Shown: positions 48,776 through 58,051, counted from the first letter of the stretch. The stretch is DNA of 64,000 nt from Rapana venosa (GCA_028751875.1 CM054145.1:10595591-10659590); one strand, 5' to 3'. Numbers and translations are program-made. The notes: generated by a model from the sequence alone, not told the origin.

Positions 48776-49111
48776 CCCCCCCCCCCTTCCCTCCTCCTCC
48801 TCCTCCCCCACCACCACCACCAAACTCACGTGATGGACATGAGCGCAGAGCGGTGGGCTGGGATGTTCCGGAACAAAGCCTTCTGCTGCTCTGTGCCTTG
48901 CAGGCGAGGTACCGTGCAGTTCAGCCAGATCTTGTCCCCTGGCCTCAGCACGTAGCAGTCGCAGATCTGGGCAGGGCAGCTAAACCCCACTCCTCTCCCC
49001 CCTCCTCCTCCGGGGCTTCCTGTCAAGGGCGCACGCGTAGAGGAAGCGCTTGCGTCATTTCCGGGTGCAGCGGAATCGGCCATAAGTTGCGGCCCGCCTC
49101 GGCCCGTAGAG
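40272..49111 (-). CDS. Toll-like receptor gene (three exons seen, signal-peptide exon missing)
   Basis: The coding parts are 49,111-48,830, 47,086-45,615 and 42,568-40,272. Every junction has GT/AG borders, and the phases match: exon 1 ends with two bases of a Thr codon completed by exon 2, and exon 2 ends with one base of a Gly codon completed by exon 3. Together they give 1,349 residues plus a stop. Domain order is N-terminal cysteine cap, about 23 LRRs, LRRCT, LRRNT, six LRRs, LRRCT, one membrane span, TIR domain and a long cytoplasmic tail. The internal LRRCT-LRRNT pair is the multiple-cysteine-cluster architecture of most protostome Tolls. Length and LRR number are closer to long Tolls (Toll-6/7/8 type) than to Drosophila Toll-1. 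Expected role: plasma-membrane receptor signalling through TIR adaptors such as MyD88, in immunity or development. The initiator Met and signal peptide must lie in an exon above 49,111, because the exon begins at a CTTTTCTTTCAG acceptor and has no suitable ATG. Confidence 0.9.
42569..43560. repeat. ~44-bp intronic minisatellite of splice-site-like units
   Basis: About 22 units of 38-50 bases, each with GGGACAGTTAGC and usually ACACAGAGCAGAACACAAAG on the + strand. In the sense of the receptor transcript each unit reads GCTAACTGTCCC, a pyrimidine-rich stretch, then GTGTCCTAG, GTTCTAG or GTCCTAAC. The array ends exactly at the exon 3 acceptor and lies wholly in intron 2. Confidence 0.92.
43655..45600. 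repeat. CCA/CCCTTTACACAC-rich intronic low-complexity tract
   Basis: Imperfect repetition of a ~25-35-bp unit combining CCCTTTACACACC and (CCA)n. From about 43,671 to 45,511 I find no G on the + strand, so the transcript strand is C-free and G/T-rich. It fills the 5' two thirds of intron 2 and ends in a C homopolymer beside the exon 2 donor. Confidence 0.9.
45615..47086 (-). CDS. Toll-like receptor exon 2, LRR ectodomain
   Basis: 1,472 nt bounded by an acceptor (GGGCTTGTGTGCAG before 47,086) and a donor (ATTG/GTAGGG after 45,615). It encodes 490 whole codons containing 20 LxxLxLxxN-type repeats, for example LKVLNLSRN, LEELNLSNN, LQVLDLSRN and LRHLDLAHN, with several N-glycosylation sequons. 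The exon is GC-rich, unlike everything around it, and this produces long antisense open frames that are not genes. The frame runs on past the donor into Gly/Val-rich low complexity, which marks the intron. Confidence 0.92.
47325..47490. repeat. ~34-bp tandem repeat in intron 1
   Basis: About five copies of a unit containing ACAAATCATAAGCTGATATC and a GAAACAC/GAAATAC spacer. Confidence 0.85.
47545..47822 (-). mobile_element. 5S rRNA-derived SINE (family C) in intron 1
   Basis: The minus strand starts with CTAAGGCTAAGCTACATTGA and GGTTACTAAGTGGATGGGTG, matching the 5S internal promoter region, then GGGTACCTTCCCTGTTTAGG and the shared body to ATAGGAACACCTTTACC. It has the same orientation as the receptor gene. 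Confidence 0.8.
47958..48120 (-). mobile_element. 5S-derived SINE body fragment in intron 1
   Basis: The body only (TACCTGCCTCTTTGGGATC to TATGGGACACCTTTACC on the minus strand). The 5S-like part is missing. Confidence 0.8.
48695..48780. repeat. CT microsatellite beside a receptor exon
   Basis: (CT)n then C-rich and CCT/CCA runs, ending about 10 bases before the exon 1 donor (inside intron 1). Confidence 0.9.
48830..49111 (-). CDS. Toll-like receptor exon encoding the N-terminal cap
   Basis: An acceptor (CTTTTCTTTCAG) precedes 49,111 and a donor (AC/GTGAGT) follows 48,830. The exon has 282 nt and encodes 93 whole codons. The first ~45 residues are low-complexity Ser/Ala/Gly-rich (GSPGGGGGRGVG). 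Then comes the LRRNT-like cap with CPAQICDCY and WLNCT, followed by the first leucine-rich segment. Its link to exon 2 is supported by matching phase and by continuation of the LRR pattern. Homology of the first ~45 residues is not evident, so the exon could begin later than proposed. Confidence 0.75.
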
Positions 49112-49275
49112 CTGAAAGAAAAGACGGGTGTGTTGAAGACACTGAAACAACAGCATGAAAAACAGTCATGTCTTGAGGAAAAGTGGAGGAATGCGGTGGA
49201 AAGAGGATAGGAAATTAGCGCCGAGTGGAGCAATGAGATCAGTGGGTGAAGGAGTGGTAGTAGGTTATGATGAAT

Positions 49276-49520
49276 GTCAAAGTCCTTCAGATGAGACTAT
49301 AAACCGAGGCCCCGTGTTCGAACGCATGCAGAACATCTTGCGCACACGTTAAATCCTGTTCCGCTTTTCGGAAGAGTAGGCCATTGTGTGCCGGTGGAAA
49401 CAGATGACAAAATTTACAAAACCGCATACACACGGGGACTGGATGTAAAAAAGCACACGAGTGCTTATTCCATTATCCTCGATATAAAAGAATAAATAAA
49501 ATAAATAAATAATAAATGAT
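49276..49520 (+). mobile_element. SINE-A, 5'-truncated
   Basis: From AAGTCCTTCAGATGAGACT through CCCGTGTTCGAACGCATGC, GAGTAGGCCATTGTGTGCCG and the AAGCACACGAGTGCTT hairpin to an (AATA)n tail. It lies just upstream of the first receptor exon seen, on the opposite strand. Confidence 0.88.
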
Positions 49521-49566
49521 GATGATAATTCTTCTTATTCGAACGCTCAGACAGCAACTGTTAAAA

Positions 49567-49682
49567 GGTTAAGGTGTTCTCTTAACCTATGTGGTCGTAG
49601 GGGAGCGAGGCATCAGAAACCTCAGCTTCTCCAAGGGCCAGTATATTGAGTGCAGCGCCCATCTCCCTCTCCCTCGCTTTTT
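49567..49682 (-). mobile_element. 5S-derived SINE, 3' fragment
   Basis: Only the distal body is present (GGGAGATGGGCGCTGCACTC to AAGAGAACACCTTAACC on the minus strand). Confidence 0.75.
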
Positions 49683-49960
49683 TGTCTGTCATATGTGCGA
49701 AAATGCGTTGCATTGCCGTTTTAAGTGCCTGACAAGTCAGGCCCAGTGCATCCGGCGAGGGAGAGAATATTCTTTTAAAGTCTTTCTGGAAAAAAAAGGC
49801 AGGAGAATGGACCAAGAGGGTAGAAAATAGACAAAGGAGGTGACAGAAAGAAAAGGAACAAGGCAGAAACAAAGAGAGGGATAGAAAAGAGGGAATTTCT
49901 GGCACATAATTTCCAGAAGGGCGGAATGCTATTTATGTTGACAGGCCCCCAGCATCTCCA
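49683..49960. other. No feature recognised
   Basis: Mixed sequence between a SINE fragment and a GAT microsatellite. A weak resemblance to coding composition is not supported by splice sites. Confidence 0.4.
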
Positions 49961-49964
49961 CAGA

Positions 49965-50123
49965 GAAATGATAATGATGACGATGATGATGACGGTAATG
50001 ATAATTATGATGATGATAATGAAGATAATGAAGATGGTAATGATCACGAAGATGGTAATGATATGGTAAAACATGAGGAAGATGGTGATGATGATGACAA
50101 CAACGATGATGGCAATGATGATG

Positions 50124-50155
<32 letters not shown>

Positions 50156-50250
50156 GATGATAAAGAAGAGGAGAAAAAGAAGAAGAAGGAGAAGGAGGAG
50201 GAGGAGGAGGAGGGGAAGGAGGAGGAGGAGGAGGAGGAGGAGGAAAAGAG
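49965..50250. repeat. GAT then GAG/GAA trinucleotide tract
   Basis: (GAT)n to about 50,162, then a purine-only (GAA/GAG)n run. Confidence 0.9.
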
Positions 50251-50394
50251 ACTCTCTTCAGCAAGACTTAGCTGTCATTTGTACAAACTTGCAGGTTCAC
50301 TGCTCGACTTTCTTTAAAAAAAACAACCCAAAACCCACCATGCAGAATAAAATAAGACAAAAATAAGAAAAATGAGAAAGAAAGCATAGAGTGT

Positions 50395-50399
50395 GGTGT

Positions 50400-50457
<58 letters not shown>

Positions 50458-50500
50458 CGTGCGTGCATGCGTACGCACGCGCGCGTGTGAGTGTGCGCGT
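50395..50500. repeat. GT/GC microsatellite
   Basis: (GT)n then GTGC and GCGCGC. Confidence 0.9.
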
Positions 50501-50770
50501 GTGTGTAAACGGCTCTGTCTCACTCTTTCTGTCTTTCCTTCCCATTATTCCCCCCTCCATCCTTGTTCTCTGCTCTCAAGCTCTCTCTTCCCCTCCCCCC
50601 TTCCTTTCCCCCCCACTCCTCTCTCTGTCTCTCTCTCTCTCTCTGCCCCCCCCCCCTCTCTCTCTGTATCTCTCTCTGGGCAAAAGAGATAACGTTGACG
50701 TCACTACCACAGAATCAATCGACAACTAAGCAGAGCACTGAAATATACGAACCTGAACATAAGACAGAGG
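50501..50770. other. CT-rich non-coding stretch
   Basis: Pyrimidine-rich with (CT)n and C runs. A short mixed segment at about 50,690-50,765 has no recognised feature. Confidence 0.6.
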
Positions 50771-50774
50771 GATA

Positions 50775-50785
50775 TAGGAAGAGAA

Positions 50786-50833
<48 letters not shown>

Positions 50834-51048
50834 GGGGGGGGGGAGGGAGGGAGAGAGACAGACAGACAGACAGAGAGCAGACAGACAGATAGAGAGAGAC
50901 AGTGACACATACAAAGATAGAGAGAGATAGAGAAGAAGAGAAGAGAGAGAGAGAGATGAGGAGAGAGGAGAGAGAGGAGAGGAGAGAGGAGAGGAGTGAT
51001 ACAGACAGACAAAGAGAGAAAGAGAAGAGAGAGAGTGATACCAGACAA

Positions 51049-51081
<33 letters not shown>

Positions 51082-51448
51082 TGATACAGACAGAAGAGAG
51101 AGAAGAGAGAGAGAAGAGAGAGAGATACAGAGACAAGAGAGAGAGAGAGAGTGATACAGACAGACAAAGAGAGTGAGAGAGAGAGAGAGTGATACAGACA
51201 AAGAGAGAGAGAGAGAGTGATACAGACAGAGAGAGAGAGAGAGAGTGATAAGACAAAGAGAGAAAGAGAGAGAGATGATACAGACAGACAAAGAGAGAGA
51301 GAGAGTGAGAGAGAGAGAGTGATACAGACACAAGAGAGAGAGAGAGAGTGATACAACAAAGAGAGAGAGAGTGAACAGACAGAGAAGTGAGAGAAGAGAG
51401 AGAGATGATACAGACAGACAGAGAGAGAGGAGAGAGAGAGAAGAGAGT

Positions 51449-51482
<34 letters not shown>

Positions 51483-51725
51483 TTGATAAGACAAAGAGAG
51501 AGAGAAGAGAGAGAGAGGTGAAGAGAGAGAGTGATACAGGACACAGAGAGAAGAGAGAAGACAGAGAGAGAGGAAACAAAGAGAAAGATCAAAGAGAGAC
51601 GAAGGAGAAGAGCAGCAGTGTCAGAGAGCGAAGAGAGGAGAGGATCGAGAAGAGAGGGGAGAGAGAGAGAGAGAGAGATAGAGAGAGAGAAGGATAGAGA
51701 GAGAAGAGAGAGATACAGAAGACAA

Positions 51726-51756
<31 letters not shown>

Positions 51757-51810
51757 GAACAGACAAAGAGAGAGAGAGAGAGTGATACAGACAAAGAGAG
51801 AGAGTGATAC

Positions 51811-51853
<43 letters not shown>

Positions 51854-51879
51854 TAAAAGACGAGAAGAAAGGAGAGAGA

Positions 51880-51934
<55 letters not shown>

Positions 51935-52078
51935 TTGATACAGACAAAGAGAGACAGAGAGAGAGAGGGTGAGAGAGAGAGTGATACAGACACAGAGAGA
52001 GAGAGACCCAGAGAGAGGCAAACAAAGAGAGACAGATATTCAAAGAGAGACAATGACAGAGACACAGTGTCAGAGAGC

Positions 52079-52126
<48 letters not shown>

Positions 52127-52129
52127 GTG

Positions 52130-52167
<38 letters not shown>

Positions 52168-52463
52168 TGAGAGACGTCTTTGACGTCTTTTTCTTTTCCA
52201 AGAGAAACAGAGGAAGCATTCACATACTTTTATGAGAGAGACAGAGACAGACAGAGAGAGACAGAGACAGAGAGACAGTGAGAGATCTGCACACAGACAT
52301 ACCAGGGCACACAACCCAGACAAATATACAGACAGACAGAGTTTCAGAGAAAAAACAGAGACATTCATACGTGCGCACAGAGACAGTATGAGACACAGAC
52401 AAGAAAACCAAGAATGAAACACACACACATACATACATACACACACAAACCCACCCACTAACA

Positions 52464-52523
<60 letters not shown>

Positions 52524-53480
52524 ACGCCTACCCACCCACCTACCCACCCAACCACACACACCCACATCCACCTACCCCCCCCCCCCCCCCCCCTCACCAC
52601 TCACACACAAACCAACAAGAATAAAACTGATTGACAGACCGACTAATGGCGGACAATCAGAGGAACAGAAATGGAGAGTTCGATGGTTGAAGTGTGCTGG
52701 CGAAATGTACAGATTGGGGTTAGAGAAACTAGGTTTTTTTAATATGAGAAAGAGGTCGGGAGAGAGAGGTCGGGAGAGGGTAGAGGGAGAGAGAGAGGTA
52801 GGGGGGGGAGAGGGGAAGAGGGAGGGAGAGAGAGGGGAAGAGAGAGAGATAGAAGAGGGGGAAGAGAGAGAGGGGAGAGAGGGAGAGAGGGAGGAGAGAG
52901 AGAGGAGAGGAGGAAAGCAGAGAGGGGATGCAGAGAGGGGAGGGAGAGAGAAAAGGGGAGAGAGAGAGGGAGGTGGAGGAGGGGGGAGAGGGAAGAGCGA
53001 GAGAGAGGGAGGAGAGAGAGAGAGAGAGAGAAGGGGAGAGAGGAAGGAGGAGGAGAGAGAGGGGGAAGAGAGGGAGGAGGGGAAGAGCGAGAGAGACGGG
53101 AGAGAGAGAGAGCGAGAGAAAAGGGAGGGAGAGAGAGAGAAAGAGGGGAGAGAGAGGGAGGGGAGACGAGAGAGGAGAGAGGAGAGAGAGGGAGAGAGAG
53201 AGGAGAGAGAGGAGAGAGAGAGAGAGGGAGAGAGAAGAGAGAGGAGAGACACACACAGAGACAAGGAGACAGACAGACGGTGACAGAGGAAAATAACAAA
53301 GAAGAACAGATAGAGATAGAGTAACGACAGACACAGAGGCAGAGACGTACATGCATACATACATACACACACACACAAATTCATACACATACACAGGCAG
53401 ACAGACAGAATTAACAAAGCAAAGCCAGGCAGACAGGCAGATGGTTGGAACAACAGATTTTGAAGAAAAAAGAATTGAGA

Positions 53481-53511
<31 letters not shown>

Positions 53512-53528
53512 TGGGGAGGGAGGGAGGG

Positions 53529-53572
<44 letters not shown>

Positions 53573-53578
53573 ATTGAC
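50775..53578. repeat. 2.8-kb GA-rich field with embedded minisatellite
   Basis: The + strand is overwhelmingly A and G. From about 50,990 to 52,000 a module GTGATACAGACAAAGAGAG recurs at irregular 25-50-base spacing. A ~110-bp segment containing CAGTGTCAGAGAGCGAA occurs twice (about 51,545-51,635 and 51,985-52,085). A CA tract and C homopolymer interrupt at about 52,420-52,593. Short mixed islands at 52,165-52,240, 52,594-52,740 and 53,395-53,485 carry no recognised gene. Ser/Leu-rich and Arg/Glu-rich frames are artefacts. Confidence 0.9.
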
Positions 53579-53590
53579 AATTGACACAAT

Positions 53591-53596
53591 TTTATT
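53591..53596 (-). terminator. Polyadenylation signal for the 300-aa reading frame
   Basis: AATAAA on the minus strand, about 190 bases past the stop at 53,785 and followed at once by the GA-rich field. It suggests a short 3' UTR. Confidence 0.45.
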
Positions 53597-53784
53597 GTAT
53601 TTAGCGATCAAGCCATATAGCGCTGCGGCGCGGTAACAACGATATCGAACGCGACGCGATTACAATGACATGGAAACCATGGCAGTGGTGGTATGTACAT
53701 CAAGATTCGATACATTATTGTCTGTGTCTCAAGTGTCTCAATTTTCAAACCAGCCTTTCCTTTTCCAGTCTACAGCCAGCGAAG

Positions 53785-54687
53785 TCAGCCCATGTAAGAC
53801 CGGATCAGGTCCCGAAGATGATGTAACTCCTGCTCAGCACTGGCCACCACTGTCTCTGTGTGTTGTGTGTTAGTACACTGTTTCCCTTTACGAAGTCTGG
53901 CAAGCCTGACACGTTCTTCTGGCAACATGTTTTTCTCTTCTTGCTTGATGTACCAGAACACACACTTAGATTCCTCGCCAGGATCTCCATTCCAAGAGTA
54001 TTCCAGGATGATGTCATCTGATTCACACATCACAATGTTTTGATCAACCGAACTATGTACCACCACCTTTCGAAACCGTGTGTTTCTCTTGCTGTCCCTT
54101 AATCGACGCTGTACACGTTTGTCAGTTAGAGTAGACACATACTGTTTCACAATACCAGTATCAGAGTCATCCACTGTGCAGCCAACTGTCAGCTCTTCCT
54201 GCACATCAGGCGCCTCAGAAGACACACCGATCTTGTTGTCTGTTGCTGGATCACACAGTAGAACAAGTGAATCTGGTGTGGCTGAGGCATTCAATTCACT
54301 GCTGACACATAGTTCTGTGTACACACTGGTTTGTTTTCCTTCTGTTTCCACATCGAGCAGGGAGTCAATGTTACACAAGACCGGCTCTTCCAAGACACTG
54401 TTATTGTCACATTGGCGACTTGCCTGTCTTTCTTGGTGTTGTCTACTTCTTTGAACATCGCGACGTCTTTGACAAGGGGGTTTCTTGCGATAGTACTGAA
54501 CACGGGAGTTACGGTTCAGCACCGGGTCCGCCATTTCTGTTGACACTGGCTTGTCAGCTGGCTTCATTCGCAAGACGAACACAACACTGCCGCTCTCCCC
54601 CGCGACTTTCCAACTCGATACGACGTTGTCGATCAGCAGGGCGTTTAAAGTTGTTATTACAGTAGCTGGAAGGCCAGTAACTGACAT
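53785..54687 (-). CDS. Intronless 300-aa protein of unknown function, possibly mobile-element encoded
   Basis: The ATG at 54,687 has A at -3 and opens a 300-codon frame ending at 53,785. The frame continues upstream to a GTG but has no earlier ATG. The N-terminal ~45 residues look globular (ATVITTLNALLIDNVVSSWK). A strongly basic stretch follows (YYRKKPPCQRRRDVQRSRQ), then an acidic, Ser/Thr/Asp/Glu-rich middle without obvious structure. The C-terminal ~110 residues are mixed and charged (KCVFWYIKQEEKN) and end in a helix-like segment. Codon use and composition are protein-like, unlike the low-complexity surroundings. The basic RKKPPxQ-RRD motif resembles ones I associate with uncharacterised repeated proteins in molluscs and cnidarians, from memory and unverified. 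No reverse transcriptase, transposase or other domain accompanies it. Confidence 0.6.
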   Translation of the reverse strand: MSVTGLPATVITTLNALLIDNVVSSWKVAGESGSVVFVLRMKPADKPVSTEMADPVLNRNSRVQYYRKKPPCQRRRDVQRSRQHQERQASRQCDNNSVLEEPVLCNIDSLLDVETEGKQTSVYTELCVSSELNASATPDSLVLLCDPATDNKIGVSSEAPDVQEELTVGCTVDDSDTGIVKQYVSTLTDKRVQRRLRDSKRNTRFRKVVVHSSVDQNIVMCESDDIILEYSWNGDPGEESKCVFWYIKQEEKNMLPEERVRLARLRKGKQCTNTQHTETVVASAEQELHHLRDLIRSYMG

Positions 54688-54764
54688 TTTGAAGCTAAAA
54701 TGCAAAAATTTGCAGCAGCTTACTAACAGCACACCCGTTCAGTTCTCGTCCCCTCACGTCGTTC

Positions 54765-54765
54765 C

Positions 54766-54843
<78 letters not shown>

Positions 54844-54844
54844 C

Positions 54845-54886
<42 letters not shown>

Positions 54887-55076
54887 AGAGAAGAGACAGT
54901 GAGAGAGAGAGAGAGACAGACAGACCGAGACAGAGACACACATAGACATTCAGAGAAAGACAGGAATAAACACACACACACACACAGGCAGACAGTCAAA
55001 TCAGAGGGAGAGAAAGACAGAAACAGAGATATAGAGACAGTGACAGAAAGACAGGCAACAGAGAGAGAGAGAGAGA

Positions 55077-55114
<38 letters not shown>

Positions 55115-55148
55115 TAGATTCAGAGAGAGAGAGGGGGGGGGGAGAGAG

Positions 55149-55215
<67 letters not shown>

Positions 55216-55347
55216 ACGAGAGAGAGAGAGGGAGACAGAGAGAGAGCCAGACAGATTCAGAGAGAGAGAGAGAGAGAGGAGGGGGGGGGGAGACAGAGAG
55301 AGAGCCAGACAGGTTCAGAGAGAGAGAGAGAGAGAGGGAAACAGAGA

Positions 55348-55418
<71 letters not shown>

Positions 55419-55427
55419 AGACAGGAG

Positions 55428-55487
<60 letters not shown>

Positions 55488-55538
55488 CAGACATAATTAT
55501 AGACAGATAGGCAGACAGAGACACAGACAGACAGAGAC

Positions 55539-55573
<35 letters not shown>

Positions 55574-55615
55574 GAGAGAGAGGAGAGAGAGAGAGAGAGA
55601 GAGGGGGAGACCCTC
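54765..55615. repeat. GA-rich tract upstream of the 300-aa frame
   Basis: Purine-only runs with CAGACAGA and GAGCCAGACAG.TTCAGAGAG motifs. The latter occurs at about 55,243 and 55,302, showing local duplication. Confidence 0.9.
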
Positions 55616-55940
55616 TATATACAGAGAAACAAGAGAAATGGATAGGCAGACGGAGCTAGACTGATTCAAAGGAACACTTTCTTGTGCCACTGCGCTCGGA
55701 CGAGAATGACAGAAGAATGAAGATAAATGAGATAGATAAAACGTTAAAAGGGAGAGAGACAGAGTGAGAGAGACAGAGAGACAGAGAGGAAGACCCTCCA
55801 AACACAGAGAGACAGGGAGATGGATAGAGAGACGGGAGCTAGACTTGATTCAAACGAACACTTCCTTGCGCCACTGCGCTTGGACAAGAATGACAGAAGA
55901 ATGAAGATAGATGAGATTGAGATAGATAAAACATTAAGAG
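55616..55940. repeat. Tandem duplication of a ~90-bp mixed segment
   Basis: A segment with GCTAGACTGATTCAAAGGAA, CACTGCGCTCGGACGAGAAT and GACAGAAGAATGAAGATA at 55,655-55,747 recurs at about 55,847-55,938, some 190 bases later, with minor differences. Confidence 0.85.
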
Positions 55941-55941
55941 A

Positions 55942-56031
<90 letters not shown>

Positions 56032-56044
56032 GAAAGCGAGAGAC

Positions 56045-56087
<43 letters not shown>

Positions 56088-56103
56088 GAGAGAGAAAAGA
56101 GGT

Positions 56104-56188
<85 letters not shown>

Positions 56189-56400
56189 TAACAACGTTTT
56201 ATTTTTTTGAAAAAAAGAAAAACACACGTGACGAGAGAGAGAGAGAGAGAGAGGGGAGAGGGAGAGAGAGAGGGAGAAAGAGAGAGACAGACTCAGAGAG
56301 ACAGACAGGCAGAGAGAGAGACACACACACACAGACAGGCAGACAGATAGACAGATAGACAAGAGAGTGGGAGAGATAGAGAGAGAGAGACTGAGAGAGT
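55941..56400. repeat. GA-rich tract
   Basis: Long (GA)n runs, CAGA runs and a short island with ACGTTTTATTTTTTTGAAAA at about 56,190-56,230. Confidence 0.9.
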
Positions 56401-56439
56401 GAAAGTACTGTTATATATAGGAAAACTTTAAAGAATAAT

Positions 56440-56629
56440 TAGAGGAAAACAAAACAAAACAATAAACAACAACAAAAGACATTTCAAAGACAAAGAAAAT
56501 GCCAAAGGTACTTAACCTTAAAAGCAGAATCTCACCTGGCAAAAGTGGCTTTGTTGATTTGTTTTAAAAAGTAAGTGATATCTTCAGTTTAACGTCTATT
56601 CACATTTAGTGATTTTAGAAGGAAAAAGT

Positions 56630-56667
<38 letters not shown>

Positions 56668-56735
56668 ATGTGTGTGTTTTATTTATTTATTTTTTAAGAT
56701 TTTATTCTTTTATATCGCCTTTTATATCGCCTGTC
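56440..56735. repeat. First copy of a ~1.05-kb spaced duplication, with GT microsatellite
   Basis: CTTAAAAGCAGAATCTCACC and AAAGTGGCTTTGTT (about 56,515-56,555) recur at about 57,575-57,615. Both copies are followed by a short A/T-rich stretch and a (GT)n run. Confidence 0.75.
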
Positions 56736-56840
56736 TAGAAAGCGAAAAGTCCGGGTCTGAAGTGTGCGGCGGTTCGTACCCCGTTTGGACCGGAAACTTT
56801 TCCCCCATCCATTAGACCATGAGTGGTGGTCTGGGCGCTA

Positions 56841-56871
<31 letters not shown>

Positions 56872-57105
56872 CGTGTGTTACACGTAATTATTTAGCGCAC
56901 GTAAAAAAACCCACGGCAACAAGAGAGTTGTCCCTGGCAAAATTCTTAGAAAAAAGCCACTCTGATAGGGAAACAAATACAGTTGCAGACAGGAAAAAAG
57001 AAAAAAAAATGGGTGGCGCTGCTCTTGTGGCGACGCGCTCTCCCCGGGGAGAGCAGCCCGAATTTCACGGAGAGAAATCTGCCGTGACTTAAAGTGGTAT
57101 GAAAT
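56735..57105 (+). mobile_element. SINE-B copy 2
   Basis: Carries AAGTCCGGGTCTGAAGTGTG, ATCCATTAGACCATGAGTGG, TCGGATGAGACGATAAACCG, GCGCACGTAAAAAAACCCAC and GCAACAAGAGAGTTGTCCC. The perfect palindrome GCTCTCCCCGGGGAGAGC is at about 57,038-57,055, followed by AAATCTGCCGTGACTTAAAG. This copy is cleaner than 27,600-28,085 and serves as the reference. Confidence 0.88.
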
Positions 57106-57106
57106 G

Positions 57107-57175
57107 AAATCTGAGCGCTTTGATTTGTTGCTTTACAAGATTCAGCGCTATATAAATTCCATACATTATTATTAT
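57107..57175 (+). repeat. GCGCTATATAAAT repeat tail with TTA microsatellite
   Basis: CTTTGATTTGTTGCTTTACA, then TTCAGCGCTATATAAATTCC and (TTA)n. It matches 5,094-5,150 in opposite orientation. Confidence 0.8.
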
Positions 57176-57180
57176 TATTA

Positions 57181-57308
57181 TAATGGAATAAGCACTTATG
57201 TGGTTGTTTACATCCAGTCCTCGTGTGTATGCGGATTTGTAAATTCTGACATCTGTTCCCACCGGCACACAGTGGCCTACTCTTACGAAAAGCGGAACAG
57301 GATTTAAC
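57181..57308 (-). mobile_element. SINE-A, 3' third
   Basis: On the minus strand: CGCTTTTCGTAAGAGTAGGC, GTGCCGGTGGGAACAGATG, then a variant hairpin region and AAGTGCTTATTCCATTA. Confidence 0.85.
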
Positions 57309-57364
57309 ATGTACAAGTCTTTTACATCCATCCTTTGGGGGAAAAAACGGATAAAAAAGTGGAA

Positions 57365-57366
57365 AG

Positions 57367-57444
<78 letters not shown>

Positions 57445-57445
57445 A
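57365..57445. repeat. GA microsatellite
   Basis: (GA)n with short interruptions. Confidence 0.9.
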
Positions 57446-57885
57446 ACACTTTTAAAAAAAAAATTACAGGAAAACAAAACAAACAGCAAAAATGAGAAAA
57501 CCCCACAAAAACAAAACAAAGGAACAAAAAAGGAAAGAAATTTTAAAGAAAAAACTACTACTAAAGATTCTTGAGCTTAAAAGCAGAATCTCACCCAGCC
57601 AAAGTGGTTTTGTTAATTTTTTTATATAAAAATGTGTGTGTTTAAAAATGTATGTATTTGTGTCTGTGTTTGTGCGTGTACATGTATGTGTGTGTATGTA
57701 TATATGTGTGTGTACGCGCGTGTGTGTGTAAAAGAAAAGCCACAGACAACCAAGCAAAACAAAACATCTAAATAGCATAAAAAAGCCATTTCTGAAAATG
57801 AAATAACGCCTATGGCAGCAACAACTTTTAAAAAACAAACAAACAACCCTAAATTGTGTTCGGAAATTAAAGCAATAAACCGAGC
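57446..57885. other. Second copy of the spaced duplication and flanking non-coding sequence
   Basis: The A-rich sequence contains the repeat of the 56,515-56,555 segment at about 57,575-57,615 and a GT-rich run at 57,635-57,730. Nothing else is recognised. Confidence 0.6.
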
Positions 57886-57887
57886 GA

Positions 57888-57987
57888 GACACACGCACAC
57901 ACACACACAAACACACACACACAAACAAACACACACACACTCTCACACAAAATCACACACACACACTCTCTCTTTGTCTCTCTCTCT

Positions 57988-58019
<32 letters not shown>

Positions 58020-58050
58020 CAAACACACACATACGCGCGCGCGCACACAC
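57888..58050. repeat. CA and CT microsatellites
   Basis: (CA)n, (CT)n and a (CG)n core. Confidence 0.9.
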
Positions 58051-58051
58051 A

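Noticed and set aside
50704..53589. Ser/Leu-rich frames up to 431 residues and Arg/Glu-rich frames
   Set aside because: Translation of GA/CT dinucleotide repeats.
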